Shown here: positions 1-9,204 of the stretch, piece after piece
Layout of the letters: the number at the start of each line of letters is the position of its first letter
Position numbering within the stretch: position 1 is the stretch's first letter
NCBI RefSeq assembly: GCF_029504655.1
Contig: NZ_JAQFIL010000001.1
Span: forward strand, 2,919,001 to 2,983,000
Direction: 5' to 3'
Length of the DNA stretch: 64,000 nucleotides
Origin: Catalinimonas alkaloidigena
GTDB taxonomy: Bacteria; Bacteroidota; Bacteroidia; Cytophagales; Cyclobacteriaceae
The notes under the pieces: model-generated
Seen by the model: only the letters and a program-made list of their open reading frames with translations
Told to the model about the DNA's origin: nothing
The model's database searches: none
Made by a program: the position numbers and the translations under genes

Positions 1-1096
1 AAAGTATCCTGAGCATTTTTGATCTTTTGCTACGTTCTTTTTTAGGTACCACGCCATCCATTTCAACTGCTGGGGTATTAGCTCTTTCAGAATAAGTAAA
101 AACATGCAGATAAGAGATGGGCAATTCGTTGAGAAACTGATAGGTTTCCAGAAAGTCTTCTTCAGATTCACCCGGAAAGCCCACAATTACATCAACCCCT
201 ATGCAAGCCTGTGGCATAAGTTGTTTGATTTTCTGCACACGGTCTACGTATAGCTCACGTAGATAACGACGACGCATCAACCGTAAGGTCTTGTTTGAGC
301 CAGACTGTAAAGGGATATGAAAGTGAGGAACAAATCTTTGAGATTGCGCAACAAATGCAATAATTTCATTGCTCAATAAATTCGGTTCAATAGATGATAT
401 CCTGATTCTGTCAATTCCGGCTACTTCATCCAAGGCTTTTACAAGATCTATAAAACGTTCTTCTCTTTTACCGTTTACAATACCAAAATCACCTATGTTG
501 ACTCCTGTTAAAACCACTTCCTTCACATCCGTCTGAGCAATTTCATGAGCTGTATCCACTATATTGTCAATCTTATCACTACGGCTTTTTCCTCTTGCCA
601 GTGGGATAGTGCAGAAAGTACAATGGTAATTACAGCCGTCCTGCACTTTTAAAAATGTACGCGTACGATCGTGTATTGAGAACGCATGCTGATAGGTATT
701 CGCTTCACCTACATCTGAGGCAAGTACTTGTACTGTTTCGCTACGTTTAAAACCATCCAACAGATCCAGTAACCTGAATTTTTCAGCCGCACCCAAAACC
801 GCATCTACACCAGGTATTTCAGCAATCTCTTTAGGTTTAAGTTGAGCATAACATCCCAAAATACAAATGTAAGCATCCGGAGAAATGCTCCTTGCTTCTC
901 GTACTACCTTCCTGCACTTTTTATCTGCATTGTCGGTTACAGAACAGGTATTGATAATATATATATCTGCTTTTTCATGAAAATCCACCTTTTGATACCC
1001 ACGTTTTTCAAACATACGACCGATGGTAGAAGTCTCTGAAAAATTAAGTTTACATCCTAATGTGTAAAATGCTACTGAACGTCCACTATTCTTCAT
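1..1096 (-). CDS. mtaB: tRNA t6A37 methylthiotransferase MtaB-like, 3' end outside window
   Basis: Reading leftward from the ATG at 1096-1094, the frame stays open to the window edge, about 365 codons, so the C-terminus is missing. The N-terminus has the UPF0004 domain with its conserved cysteines (YTLGCKLN, NTCSVT, ILGCYAQ). The radical SAM cluster motif follows as a CxxxCxxC stretch (GCNYHCTFCTIPLARG), then GVNIGDFG and HIPLQSGS. The family adds a methylthio group to N6-threonylcarbamoyladenosine at position 37 of tRNAs in the cytosol. The CTIPLARG form favours MtaB over MiaB or RimO. The family assignment is secure; the exact substrate is inferred from family resemblance. Confidence 0.88.
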   Translation of the reverse strand, partial: MKNSGRSVAFYTLGCKLNFSETSTIGRMFEKRGYQKVDFHEKADIYIINTCSVTDNADKKCRKVVREARSISPDAYICILGCYAQLKPKEIAEIPGVDAVLGAAEKFRLLDLLDGFKRSETVQVLASDVGEANTYQHAFSIHDRTRTFLKVQDGCNYHCTFCTIPLARGKSRSDKIDNIVDTAHEIAQTDVKEVVLTGVNIGDFGIVNGKREERFIDLVKALDEVAGIDRIRISSIEPNLLSNEIIAFVAQSQRFVPHFHIPLQSGSNKTLRLMRRRYLRELYVDRVQKIKQLMPQACIGVDVIVGFPGESEEDFLETYQFLNELPISYLHVFTYSERANTPAVEMDGVVPKKERSKRSKMLRIL

Positions 1097-1639
1097 GCGG
1101 CAAATTTAGTCAAATTGAAGAAAGCTTAAAAACTCTTCTACTGAATCTAAAGTTTCCACTCATTTATTTGTATTTCATGCTCAATCAGAACACTTCCTTT
1201 ACACCAGGGTGATTGCTAACATAATTATGTTGACGAGTAAAGCAAAGAAAAGTGCTATGCTAGCTTTTACTTTAAGGTACATTGACGTTTTCATACTGAT
1301 CAAATTTAATTTCCTATTGGACATCTCATTTGACAGATGGTTTAAGACTAAGCAGAAATTTATTAATCACGATTGAAAGGTGTTTATAAATTTACGTACG
1401 TAATTTTTTTTCTTGTTACGTAATTTTATTTTATTTTAAAAAATTACTAAATAGCAAAATATTATTCTGTTACATGAATTTATATTATCTGTTGTGCGAA
1501 ATAATATTTTGTATAAATTCTCAAATAAACAGATTGTATTTTAATGAAAAACATAATATTTCTTTAGTTTTATTAAAACATACCAAAAAATATTATATTC
1601 GCAACTAATATTATCAATCTACTGTAAATTTAATTAACA
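1097..1639. other. intergenic region between divergent mtaB-like gene and glutamine synthetase
   Basis: A stretch of 543 bases, extremely AT-rich in its right half (about 1380-1640), with many A and T runs. Apart from the possible mini-protein at 1199-1294, no gene is visible. A near match to the Bacteroidota -7 box (TATATTCG, one mismatch) lies at 1594-1601, about 38 bases before the glutamine synthetase start, and may be its promoter. No clear -33 element accompanies it. Confidence 0.5.
1199..1294 (-). CDS. possible 31-residue membrane mini-protein
   Basis: A short ORF starts at the ATG at 1294-1292 and ends with TAA. It begins MKTSMYLKVKAS and then has one hydrophobic stretch of about 20 residues (IALFFALLVNIIMLAITLV), as in single-span small membrane proteins. 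A purine-rich AGGAAAT lies about 15 bases upstream, too far to be a convincing ribosome site. No family is recognised. It could be chance in AT-rich DNA. Confidence 0.25.
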   Translation of the reverse strand: MKTSMYLKVKASIALFFALLVNIIMLAITLV

Positions 1640-2647
1640 ATGACAAAATCAAAGCTTGAGTACATTTGGTTAGATGGATATCAGCCAACACAAGAACTGA
1701 GAAGTAAATCTAAAATCGTTGATGAATTTGACGGCAAACTGGAAAGTTGTCCCATGTGGTCTTTTGATGGTAGCTCTACTCAGCAGGCCGAGGGAGGTTC
1801 TTCAGATTGTATACTTAAGCCAGTCGCTATATATCCTGATCCTGACAGAAACAACGGATGGTTGGTAATGACAGAGGTCATGAATCCGGATGGTACTCCT
1901 CACCCTTCAAATGGAAGAGCCAAGATAGATGATGATGATAACGATTTCTGGTTCGGCTTTGAGCAAGAATATTTCATTATGGATACTGAAACTGACCTTC
2001 CTCTAGGATTCCCCAGAGGTGGATTTCCCGGCCCTCAGGGACAGTATTACTGCTCTGTGGGAGGGCGTTATACCTGGGGTAGAGATCTGGTTGAAGAGCA
2101 TCTGGACATGTGCCTCTCAGCCGGATTAAATATAGAAGGTATCAACCAGGAAGTAGCCCCCGGCCAATGGGAATTTCAAAACTTCGCCAAAGGAGCTAAA
2201 AAGGCAGGAGACGAAATCTGGGTGGCCCGTTATCTTCTAAACAGACTTTCTGAAAAATACGGATATTATATTGAACTGCACCCCAAACCTGTTCATGGAG
2301 ACTGGAACGGTTCTGGTATGCATGCCAACTTCTCTAATAGCACATTGAGAAATGCGGGCAGCAAGGAGATCTATGAAAAAGTTTGTGAAGCATTCAGACC
2401 TGTAATGGAACATCACATAGAGGTATATGGCGCGCATAATGATCAGCGACTGACCGGATTGCACGAGACACAATCTATCGATGAATTTTCCTACGGTATA
2501 TCTGATAGAGGAGCCTCTATTCGTATTCCTATTGCTACCGTAAAGAGTGGCTGGAAAGGTTATCTTGAAGACAGAAGACCTGCTTCCAATGCGGATCCTT
2601 ACAAAGTTGCTGCAAGGATTGTAAAAACAGTGAAGAACGCAGTTTAA
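1640..2647 (+). CDS. glnII: glutamine synthetase, eukaryote-like type II
   Basis: A 335-residue enzyme that forms glutamine from glutamate, ammonia and ATP in the cytosol. The length fits the short eukaryotic-type GSII, not the roughly 470-residue GSI or the roughly 700-residue GSIII. Visible catalytic motifs are FGFEQEY (about residues 105-111, metal and glutamate binding), INQEVAPGQWEF (about 169-180), NGSGMH (223-228) and RGASIRIP near 290. The N-terminal beta-grasp half contains WSFDGSST at about 40-47. It stands alone, with an AT-rich upstream region and a strong terminator directly downstream. The symbol follows the GSII naming used in rhizobia. Confidence 0.93.
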   Translation: MTKSKLEYIWLDGYQPTQELRSKSKIVDEFDGKLESCPMWSFDGSSTQQAEGGSSDCILKPVAIYPDPDRNNGWLVMTEVMNPDGTPHPSNGRAKIDDDDNDFWFGFEQEYFIMDTETDLPLGFPRGGFPGPQGQYYCSVGGRYTWGRDLVEEHLDMCLSAGLNIEGINQEVAPGQWEFQNFAKGAKKAGDEIWVARYLLNRLSEKYGYYIELHPKPVHGDWNGSGMHANFSNSTLRNAGSKEIYEKVCEAFRPVMEHHIEVYGAHNDQRLTGLHETQSIDEFSYGISDRGASIRIPIATVKSGWKGYLEDRRPASNADPYKVAARIVKTVKNAV

Positions 2648-2672
2648 CGTATAATTGCTTAATACTCTATAT

Positions 2673-2708
2673 AAAAAAGCTGTTCTTCAATTGAGAACAG
2701 CTTTTTTA
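2673..2708 (+). terminator. rho-independent terminator of glutamine synthetase gene
   Basis: The arms AAAAAGCTGTTCT and AGAACAGCTTTTT form a near-perfect hairpin around a short TCAATTG loop and run into a T tract. It lies 26 bases after the stop codon. Confidence 0.88.
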
Positions 2709-2756
2709 TTGTTACTAATCTCATACACTAGAAACTATATTTTGGGATATATCATT

Positions 2757-2872
2757 GGTCTTGTCATTTCGTAGCGCATCCATCGTGGAGCGACGGATAA
2801 ATCTTTGACATGTTTATGATCAGCCATGTGGGATAGATTTACAGGGTGAAACTCCTGACAGGATGACTAGTA
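2757..2872. repeat. degenerate dispersed intergenic repeat (Bacteroidota GTCATTTCG type)
   Basis: The segment opens with TTGTCATTTCG and closes with CTGACAGGATGAC, that is, imperfectly inverted ends (the second reads GTCATCCTGTCAG on the other strand). Inside are GAGCGACGGATAAATCT and GATAGATTTACAGGGTGAAA, which resemble the two arms of the common Bacteroidota intergenic repeats (GTCATTTCG...AGAAATCT). No ORF is present. Family membership is from memory of such repeats; no second copy is visible in this window. Confidence 0.45.
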
Positions 2873-3036
2873 CGAATAAATTCAGTTTACCGTATGCTCA
2901 ACTATTTATCTTTAGAGTTTCATGCCATTTTATACTTACCGACACATTAATTTCATCATTTTTCACATCAAATATACAGGTAATTAGTAAGTAATATTTC
3001 ATAATAAACTTTAAAGTTTCCTACACACCTAATTCA

Positions 3037-3044
3037 TAGTTTTG
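3037..3044 (+). promoter_or_regulatory. -7 promoter box of the ELWxxDGT protein gene
   Basis: TAGTTTTG is an exact match to the Bacteroidota -7 consensus TAnnTTTG, 22 bases before the start codon at 3067. A weak -33-like TTTC lies 16 bases further upstream. Confidence 0.5.
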
Positions 3045-3066
3045 AAAAAGTTCAATTTATTCAACT

Positions 3067-6000
3067 ATGAAACATATTTTACTAATTGTTACAATTGTTT
3101 TTTCCCTTCACTATAAATTAACAGCTCAAGTCAATCCAAGATTACTTTTTGATGTCAATCCTTCAGGTGCTTCAAGTAATCCTGAAGATTTTGTTCACAT
3201 TGATGGATACACATTTTTCATTGCAGATGACGGCTTACACGGACGCGAATTGTGGAAAACAGATGGTACTGAAGTAGGGACGGTGCTGGTCAAAGATATT
3301 AATCCTGGATCACATCATGGTTTTAGAGAAGATCCCTACAATAATATTACATATTTGACAATATTTAAAGAAGAGATTTACCTGATTGCAGATGATGGCA
3401 TACATGGATTAGAACTCTGGAAATCAAATGGTACTGAGGTGGGGACCGTAATGGTCAAAGATATTAATAATGGGAGTAATGAAAGTGGTATCAGTGAGTG
3501 GACAGAATTTAACGGAGAACTTTATTTTTCGGCCCAAGATGGTGACAATACTTACGAACTTTGGAAAAGTGATGGTACTGAAGATGGTACATTGATGGTA
3601 GAAGGAGAAAATGCAAAAACAACCTTAAGTGAAAGTCCAGAGCACCTTACAGTAATGGATGGTACACTTTATTTTTCGGCCCTTGACCATAACGATTATA
3701 AAGTCAAATTATGGAAATATAATGGAAATACAACTTCTATAGTATATGCAGTTGATGCCTCTTACTCATATATGTTAGCAATTGATTCAACTTTATACTT
3801 CGTGGGGAATGACGAAATTAATGGTTTAGAAGTCTGGAAAACGGATGGTACAGATTTAGGAACCAAGATTGTTAAAGATATCAAACCTGGAACATCTAAT
3901 CCAAGAGATAGCTACCCATATTATTTAACTGAATTTAATCAAGAATTGTATTTTCGTGCTAATGATGGAACAGGTTATGATCTATGGAAAAGTGACGGAA
4001 CTGATCAGGGTACTACAAAGGTCAAAGATTTAGCTTCTCAGCAAAGTGGAATAGGTCCAACCAACTTCGTAGTTTCAGGTAACACATTATATTTTGTAGC
4101 TAGCAATGATACCGATGGAGCTGAAGTCTGGAAAACAGATGGTACTGAAGTTGGAACTCAAATGATTAAAAATATTAATTCTTTTGGAGGGAGTCGTCCT
4201 GAAAATCTAACTGATATTAATGGGCAGTTGTTCTTTTCAGCATTATCTGATGATGGAACTTACTTATGGAAAACAGATGGTACAGAGATAGGTACTACTT
4301 CAATCATAGAAATTTATCAACTCCAAACCTCAGATAAATCAGGTAATTTTACCAATGTGAATGGGCAGCTCTTTTTAGCACATCGGGATAGCTTAAATGG
4401 TGTGGAACTCTGGAAAAGTGATGGAACTGAAGAAAATACTAAAATTATTAAAGATATTAATAAAAATGGCTCAGGAAGCAATATTGAACATTTGACCTAT
4501 AGTCATGGGTTTATTTATTTTTCTGCAAATGGTGAATATACTAAGGAATTATGGAAGACTGATGGGGAAGATGTAAATAGAGTTCATCAAGATGTATGGG
4601 TAAACTATATGCATGAATCAAATCCAATAGTTAATTTTAACAAACTTAATAGAATATATATCACTGGAGGATTTAAATATTCTAATGATTTATCTACTAT
4701 TAGCCCGAATAGTGGTAAAAGCTTTACTATTAAGCATATCTACCCTGAAGTGGGTGGAGCAAGGGTTGAGAATTTGTTTAGTTTTAATGACACAACCTTA
4801 TTATTTACCGCCGCTGACAAAAATGGACGTGCATTATGGAAAAGCGATGGAACACAACAAGGTGAAGGCACTGTGATGGTAAAAGACATTGCATCCTCTA
4901 CACATGCATTCACTGACTTTCATAGCTTTACCACTGCAAATAATCTATTATTTTTTGTCACTGAAGATGAGGTTCATGGTATGGAACTGTGGAAAAGTGA
5001 TGGTACTGAAAATGGTACACAGCTAGTTAAAGATATCAAATCAGGCTCAGGATATTCAGGAAGTAGCAACCCTCTTTATCTTATTGACTATGATAATACT
5101 CTCTTTTTTCGTGCTGATGATGGTAGCGGGAGTGAACTGTGGAAAAGTGATGGTACTGATAAGGGTACAGTTAAAGTTACTGACCTCTCAGATAGTTACC
5201 TTGGAGGGAACCCAAAGGATTTGGTAGTTTGCGGGAGTTCTCTTTATTTTTCTGCATTTAATGAAATTTCTGGTCGCGAGTTATGGAAGACTGATGGGAC
5301 AGAAAATGGCACTATACTGCTTAAGGAAATTAAAGCAGGAGTAGATTACAGTAATGGACCGGAAAAACTCTTTGATGCTGATGGCACCCTATACTTTGTA
5401 GCAGACAATGGTGAAGATGGAAAAGAGCTATGGAAAAGTGATGGAACAGCGGAAGGCACTTTAATGGTCAAAAATATTAACCTTAATGGAGATAGTAATC
5501 CGGAAGACTTTATATTTATAAACAACCGACTATATTTTACTGCAAATGACGGGGTACATGGAGCTGAATTATGGGTTTCAGATGGTACTGAAACAGGTAC
5601 TGTGCTTGTTGGAGATCTTTATCCCGGAACGTTAGGCAGCGCACCCGCAAATAAAACTCAGCTAAATCAGCAACTATTATTTAGTGCCAATTCCAATGTT
5701 GGTGAAGAATTATGGGTATATGATTTGCACAATGAGTTGGCAACTTCAAAAGATAATTGCATTAGTGGTAAAGAAGATCGTCTTCTGTATTTCTCAAAAC
5801 AGCATTTTACATTCATTGATGAGGATATTATTGACACATTATCAGCTTTAATGATCAGTAGTGATGTTCAGCAAGGTATTTTATTTTTGGACAAAAACCT
5901 CAACGGTGCCGTTGATGCAGGAGAAACTATTTGTAATCAACAAGCAATATCTGCTGATGATATCACTAAGCTATGTTTTGTAGGAGAAAGAAATGAATGG

Positions 6001-7194
6001 GGTGAAGCTCAAGCATATTTTTACTTCAAAGTAAGTGACGGTAAAAGCTTTAGTTATGAAAGTTATCAAATGACAATTGATGTTCTTCCCATTCCTGATG
6101 AACCTGTTGTGAGCACTGCAAACACTACCTATGGTCAGTTTAACAGCTCTGGTCTCATTATCAGTCCAAATGAAATTGATATAGGAAGTGATGTCAGTCA
6201 TTTTAAAATTACTAACATAAAACATGGAAAACTTTATGACTATACAGGAAAATTAGAAATTACTGAGGACTCTTTTATTGACGCCAATACTGCATCAAGA
6301 GGCTTATTATTTATGCCTGATACAGTAGGAATTGTACACTTTGATATACAGAGTGCTACAGGTGCTGATAATGATTTATTAGGAGATGGCATAGCAAGAG
6401 CTAGTATATTTGTTGAAAAGGCTACGCAAAAAATTTTTCTCCCAGATTATAGCAACATAAATGTAGAATCCAAAATAGTACTTCCAGATACAAGTAATAT
6501 AGGGATTAAAGTAAGTTATCGAACTGAAGATCCAGCAATACTAAATGAAAACCAGCTTACTTTTAAAAGTAGTAGTGATAGCATAACTATTATTGCAAAT
6601 AATGAAGGGAATGCTTTCTTTAAAGCATTAACACATACCATTACTTTTAAAGTAGCTAAGCTAGACAACTTTATTACTTTTGAGGGTCCCGATGAAATTA
6701 TTGTAGGTGACACATTAATACTTATTGCTGCGGCTTCTTCAGATCAAAAGGTACTATTAAAAGCAGATGATCCAGAATTAGTCAAATTAAATAATAATAT
6801 ACTTATAGCTTTAAAGGCAGGCAGCTTAACAATTACCGCTTCCGATAAAGGAAATGAGTTTTTTCAACCAGCTTTGGATGAAATAATGTCAATAAATATC
6901 ATTGAAAATGAAAGTAATAAATACCCTATTACTTCTATTCATGAGCAAACACTTCCTCAAGCCATTGAATTGTTTCCTAATCCAAGCAATGGAAATATTA
7001 AAATTAAGTTAAATGAATATCATTATAAAAATGCAAAAATCAGAATTTATAATGTGATTGGAGAACCTATTTACAATACATCAGTAACATCTAACATTAT
7101 TGATATTGATATAGTAAATGAAAAAAATGGGATATTTTTTGTGGAAATTTCCCTATCACATAAAGTAGAAATATTTAAGATCATAAAGAATTGA
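3067..7194 (+). CDS. secreted ELWxxDGT-repeat protein with T9SS sorting domain
   Basis: A 1375-residue exported protein. Residues 1-21 form a signal peptide ending LTAQ. From about residue 55 to 880 there are about 17 copies of a roughly 50-residue unit centred on ELWKSDGT or ELWKTDGT followed by a VKDI-type strand; units near residues 218 and 500 are degenerate. Such units are thought to build beta-propeller-like folds. The next 400 residues are beta-rich, Ig- or cadherin-like, with bacterial Ig-like features near 1180-1310. The C-terminus (FPNPSNGNIKIKL through KIIKN) is a type A sorting domain, so the protein should pass through the type IX secretion system to the surface or medium. Its ligand is unknown. 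It appears monocistronic and shares a hairpin with the convergent glgB gene. Confidence 0.9.
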   Translation: MKHILLIVTIVFSLHYKLTAQVNPRLLFDVNPSGASSNPEDFVHIDGYTFFIADDGLHGRELWKTDGTEVGTVLVKDINPGSHHGFREDPYNNITYLTIFKEEIYLIADDGIHGLELWKSNGTEVGTVMVKDINNGSNESGISEWTEFNGELYFSAQDGDNTYELWKSDGTEDGTLMVEGENAKTTLSESPEHLTVMDGTLYFSALDHNDYKVKLWKYNGNTTSIVYAVDASYSYMLAIDSTLYFVGNDEINGLEVWKTDGTDLGTKIVKDIKPGTSNPRDSYPYYLTEFNQELYFRANDGTGYDLWKSDGTDQGTTKVKDLASQQSGIGPTNFVVSGNTLYFVASNDTDGAEVWKTDGTEVGTQMIKNINSFGGSRPENLTDINGQLFFSALSDDGTYLWKTDGTEIGTTSIIEIYQLQTSDKSGNFTNVNGQLFLAHRDSLNGVELWKSDGTEENTKIIKDINKNGSGSNIEHLTYSHGFIYFSANGEYTKELWKTDGEDVNRVHQDVWVNYMHESNPIVNFNKLNRIYITGGFKYSNDLSTISPNSGKSFTIKHIYPEVGGARVENLFSFNDTTLLFTAADKNGRALWKSDGTQQGEGTVMVKDIASSTHAFTDFHSFTTANNLLFFVTEDEVHGMELWKSDGTENGTQLVKDIKSGSGYSGSSNPLYLIDYDNTLFFRADDGSGSELWKSDGTDKGTVKVTDLSDSYLGGNPKDLVVCGSSLYFSAFNEISGRELWKTDGTENGTILLKEIKAGVDYSNGPEKLFDADGTLYFVADNGEDGKELWKSDGTAEGTLMVKNINLNGDSNPEDFIFINNRLYFTANDGVHGAELWVSDGTETGTVLVGDLYPGTLGSAPANKTQLNQQLLFSANSNVGEELWVYDLHNELATSKDNCISGKEDRLLYFSKQHFTFIDEDIIDTLSALMISSDVQQGILFLDKNLNGAVDAGETICNQQAISADDITKLCFVGERNEWGEAQAYFYFKVSDGKSFSYESYQMTIDVLPIPDEPVVSTANTTYGQFNSSGLIISPNEIDIGSDVSHFKITNIKHGKLYDYTGKLEITEDSFIDANTASRGLLFMPDTVGIVHFDIQSATGADNDLLGDGIARASIFVEKATQKIFLPDYSNINVESKIVLPDTSNIGIKVSYRTEDPAILNENQLTFKSSSDSITIIANNEGNAFFKALTHTITFKVAKLDNFITFEGPDEIIVGDTLILIAAASSDQKVLLKADDPELVKLNNNILIALKAGSLTITASDKGNEFFQPALDEIMSINIIENESNKYPITSIHEQTLPQAIELFPNPSNGNIKIKLNEYHYKNAKIRIYNVIGEPIYNTSVTSNIIDIDIVNEKNGIFFVEISLSHKVEIFKIIKN

Positions 7195-7197
7195 GGT

Positions 7198-7231
7198 ACA
7201 AACAAGGCTACTACAAGGTAGCCTTGTTTGT
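7198..7231. terminator. hairpin between convergent genes, probably bidirectional terminator
   Basis: A perfect 14-bp stem (ACAAACAAGGCTAC paired with GTAGCCTTGTTTGT) around the loop TACAAG. It lies 4 bases after the ELWxxDGT gene and 8 bases beyond the end of glgB on the opposite strand. The T tracts are weak on both sides, so termination is inferred mainly from stem strength and position. Confidence 0.7.
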
Positions 7232-7238
7232 AAATAAT

Positions 7239-9152
7239 TTAACCATCTTCATATTTTAAGAAAACAGCTCCTAGAGGTGGTAAAGTAAGGTTCACTGAGC
7301 GAGGCTGGCCGTGCATCGGGATAGGTAAAGTTTCTAAGGAACCGCTATTCAAAACTCCGCTTCCATTAAACTCAACATCATCAGTATTAAATACTTCCTT
7401 CATATACCCTTTATTAGGCACACCGATACGATAATTTTCCCTCACAACCGGTGTGAAATTGATGACCACATAGACATTATTTTGTTGCTGATGTCCTTTT
7501 CTTACAAAGCTGATCACTGAATTTTGCCAGTCATTAATATCTATCCACTCAAACCCTTCGGGCTGAAACTGAAATTCATAAAAGGCAGGTTCTGAATGGT
7601 AAAACTCATTGAGTTGTTTAACCATCCATTGCAATGAACCATGCGGTTTGTACTGGTTTAAGTGCCAATCCAAACTATGGTCATGTTTCCACTCTTGCGT
7701 CTGTCCGAATTCCCCTCCCATAAACAAAAGTTTGGTACCCGGATGTGCATACATATATGCATACAAAGCACGTAGGTTAGCAAACTTTTGCCACTCGTCA
7801 CCTGGCATTTTGTCAATAAGAGGACCCTTTCCATGGACAACTTCATCGTGTGATAATGGTAACATGAAGTTTTCTGTAAATGCATACATCAGGCTGAAAG
7901 TAATTTCTCCCTGATGATGGGCACGATATATAGGTTCTTTGGTAAAATAATCCAATGTATCATGCATCCACCCCATCATCCATTTCATTTCAAAGCCTAA
8001 ACCACCAATTTGTGTGGGCCTGGAGACCATGGGCCAGGCAGTTGACTCTTCCGCGATAGTATGCACATCAGGAAATTCTTCGTCTACCGCGTTATTGAAG
8101 TCTCTTAAAAAGTTAATGGCTTCAATATTCTCTCTTCCTCCAAACTGATTGGGGATCCATTCCCCTTCTTTCCGTGAATAATCCAGATAAAGCATGGAGG
8201 CAACAGCATCTACCCTAAGACCGTCTGTATGGTATTCCTTAAGCCAGTATAGCGCACTACTGAGCAAAAATGACCTGACTTCATTTCTTCCGTAGTTGAA
8301 AATATAACTGCTCCAATCAGGATGATATCCCTGGCGTGGGTCTTCATGTTCAAAAAGGTGTGTACCATCAAAATAATGCAAGCCATGAACATCGTTGGGG
8401 AAGTGAGAAGGTACCCAGTCCAGGATAACGCCTATGCCCTCCTCATGCAGGCGATCTACCAGGTATTTGAAATCCTGAGGGGATCCGTAGCGACTACTGG
8501 GAGCAAAGTAACCTGTACATTGGTATCCCCAGGAACCATAAAACGGATGCTCCATAATCGGTAAAAACTCTACATGCGTATACCCCATCCATTTGAGGTA
8601 GCCTGGAAGATCTTCTGCCAGGTCCCGGTAACTTAAAAACTCTTTGCCATCTTCACCTTTTCGCTTCCACGATCCAATATGAACTTCATAAACTGACATA
8701 GGATTATCTTCACCTACATTCTTCTTTCTTTCTTCCAGCCATTTTCCATCATTCCACTGGTAATCTCTATCCCACACTACAGAAGCTGTAAGAGGAGGTA
8801 CTTCCCAATGAATTGCAAAAGGGTCGCCCTTCTCTACTTCATAGCCATTATTATTAGAGCGGATAAAATATTTGTAGCGTGTCCCTTTACCAATATTCGG
8901 TACAAAAACTTCCCAAATTCCCGAATTGTCCCATCGGGATAGCATAGGATTAGCTTCTCTGTTCCATTCATTAAAATCGCCAATTACCGTTACTTTCTCG
9001 GCATTGGGTGCCCAAACGGCAAAATATGTACCGTCAACACCATCTTTGTTCATCAGATGCGAACCGAGCTTATCATACAAAGTATAATGCTTGCCTTCAT
9101 TAAAAAGATAAATATCAAACTCTGTAAGGCGTGTAATATGAGAAGATTCCAT
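7239..9152 (-). CDS. glgB: 1,4-alpha-glucan branching enzyme
   Basis: A 637-residue GH13 branching enzyme that cuts alpha-1,4 chains and rejoins them through alpha-1,6 bonds, in the cytosol. An N-terminal CBM48 (about residues 35-115, [19 protein letters not shown]) precedes the catalytic barrel. Visible catalytic residues are Asp315 in [11 protein letters not shown], the glutamate of TIAEEST (368 or 369) and Asp436 in LSHDEVVHG. The length fits the short GlgB form that lacks the extra N1 domain. It is the last gene of the minus-strand unit glgE, treS-mak, glgB, 52 bases after treS-mak, where it would branch the chains that GlgE extends. Confidence 0.95.
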   Translation of the reverse strand: MESSHITRLTEFDIYLFNEGKHYTLYDKLGSHLMNKDGVDGTYFAVWAPNAEKVTVIGDFNEWNREANPMLSRWDNSGIWEVFVPNIGKGTRYKYFIRSNNNGYEVEKGDPFAIHWEVPPLTASVVWDRDYQWNDGKWLEERKKNVGEDNPMSVYEVHIGSWKRKGEDGKEFLSYRDLAEDLPGYLKWMGYTHVEFLPIMEHPFYGSWGYQCTGYFAPSSRYGSPQDFKYLVDRLHEEGIGVILDWVPSHFPNDVHGLHYFDGTHLFEHEDPRQGYHPDWSSYIFNYGRNEVRSFLLSSALYWLKEYHTDGLRVDAVASMLYLDYSRKEGEWIPNQFGGRENIEAINFLRDFNNAVDEEFPDVHTIAEESTAWPMVSRPTQIGGLGFEMKWMMGWMHDTLDYFTKEPIYRAHHQGEITFSLMYAFTENFMLPLSHDEVVHGKGPLIDKMPGDEWQKFANLRALYAYMYAHPGTKLLFMGGEFGQTQEWKHDHSLDWHLNQYKPHGSLQWMVKQLNEFYHSEPAFYEFQFQPEGFEWIDINDWQNSVISFVRKGHQQQNNVYVVINFTPVVRENYRIGVPNKGYMKEVFNTDDVEFNGSGVLNSGSLETLPIPMHGQPRSVNLTLPPLGAVFLKYEDG

Positions 9153-9204
9153 AAAAAAAATATTTTTAATCTTATTGTGTTAAAAAGAAAATTGCTATGC
9201 CCTG

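Noticed and set aside
842..1039. Plus-strand 65-codon ORF
   Set aside because: It lies antisense within the mtaB-like gene, whose frame shows clear radical SAM motifs.
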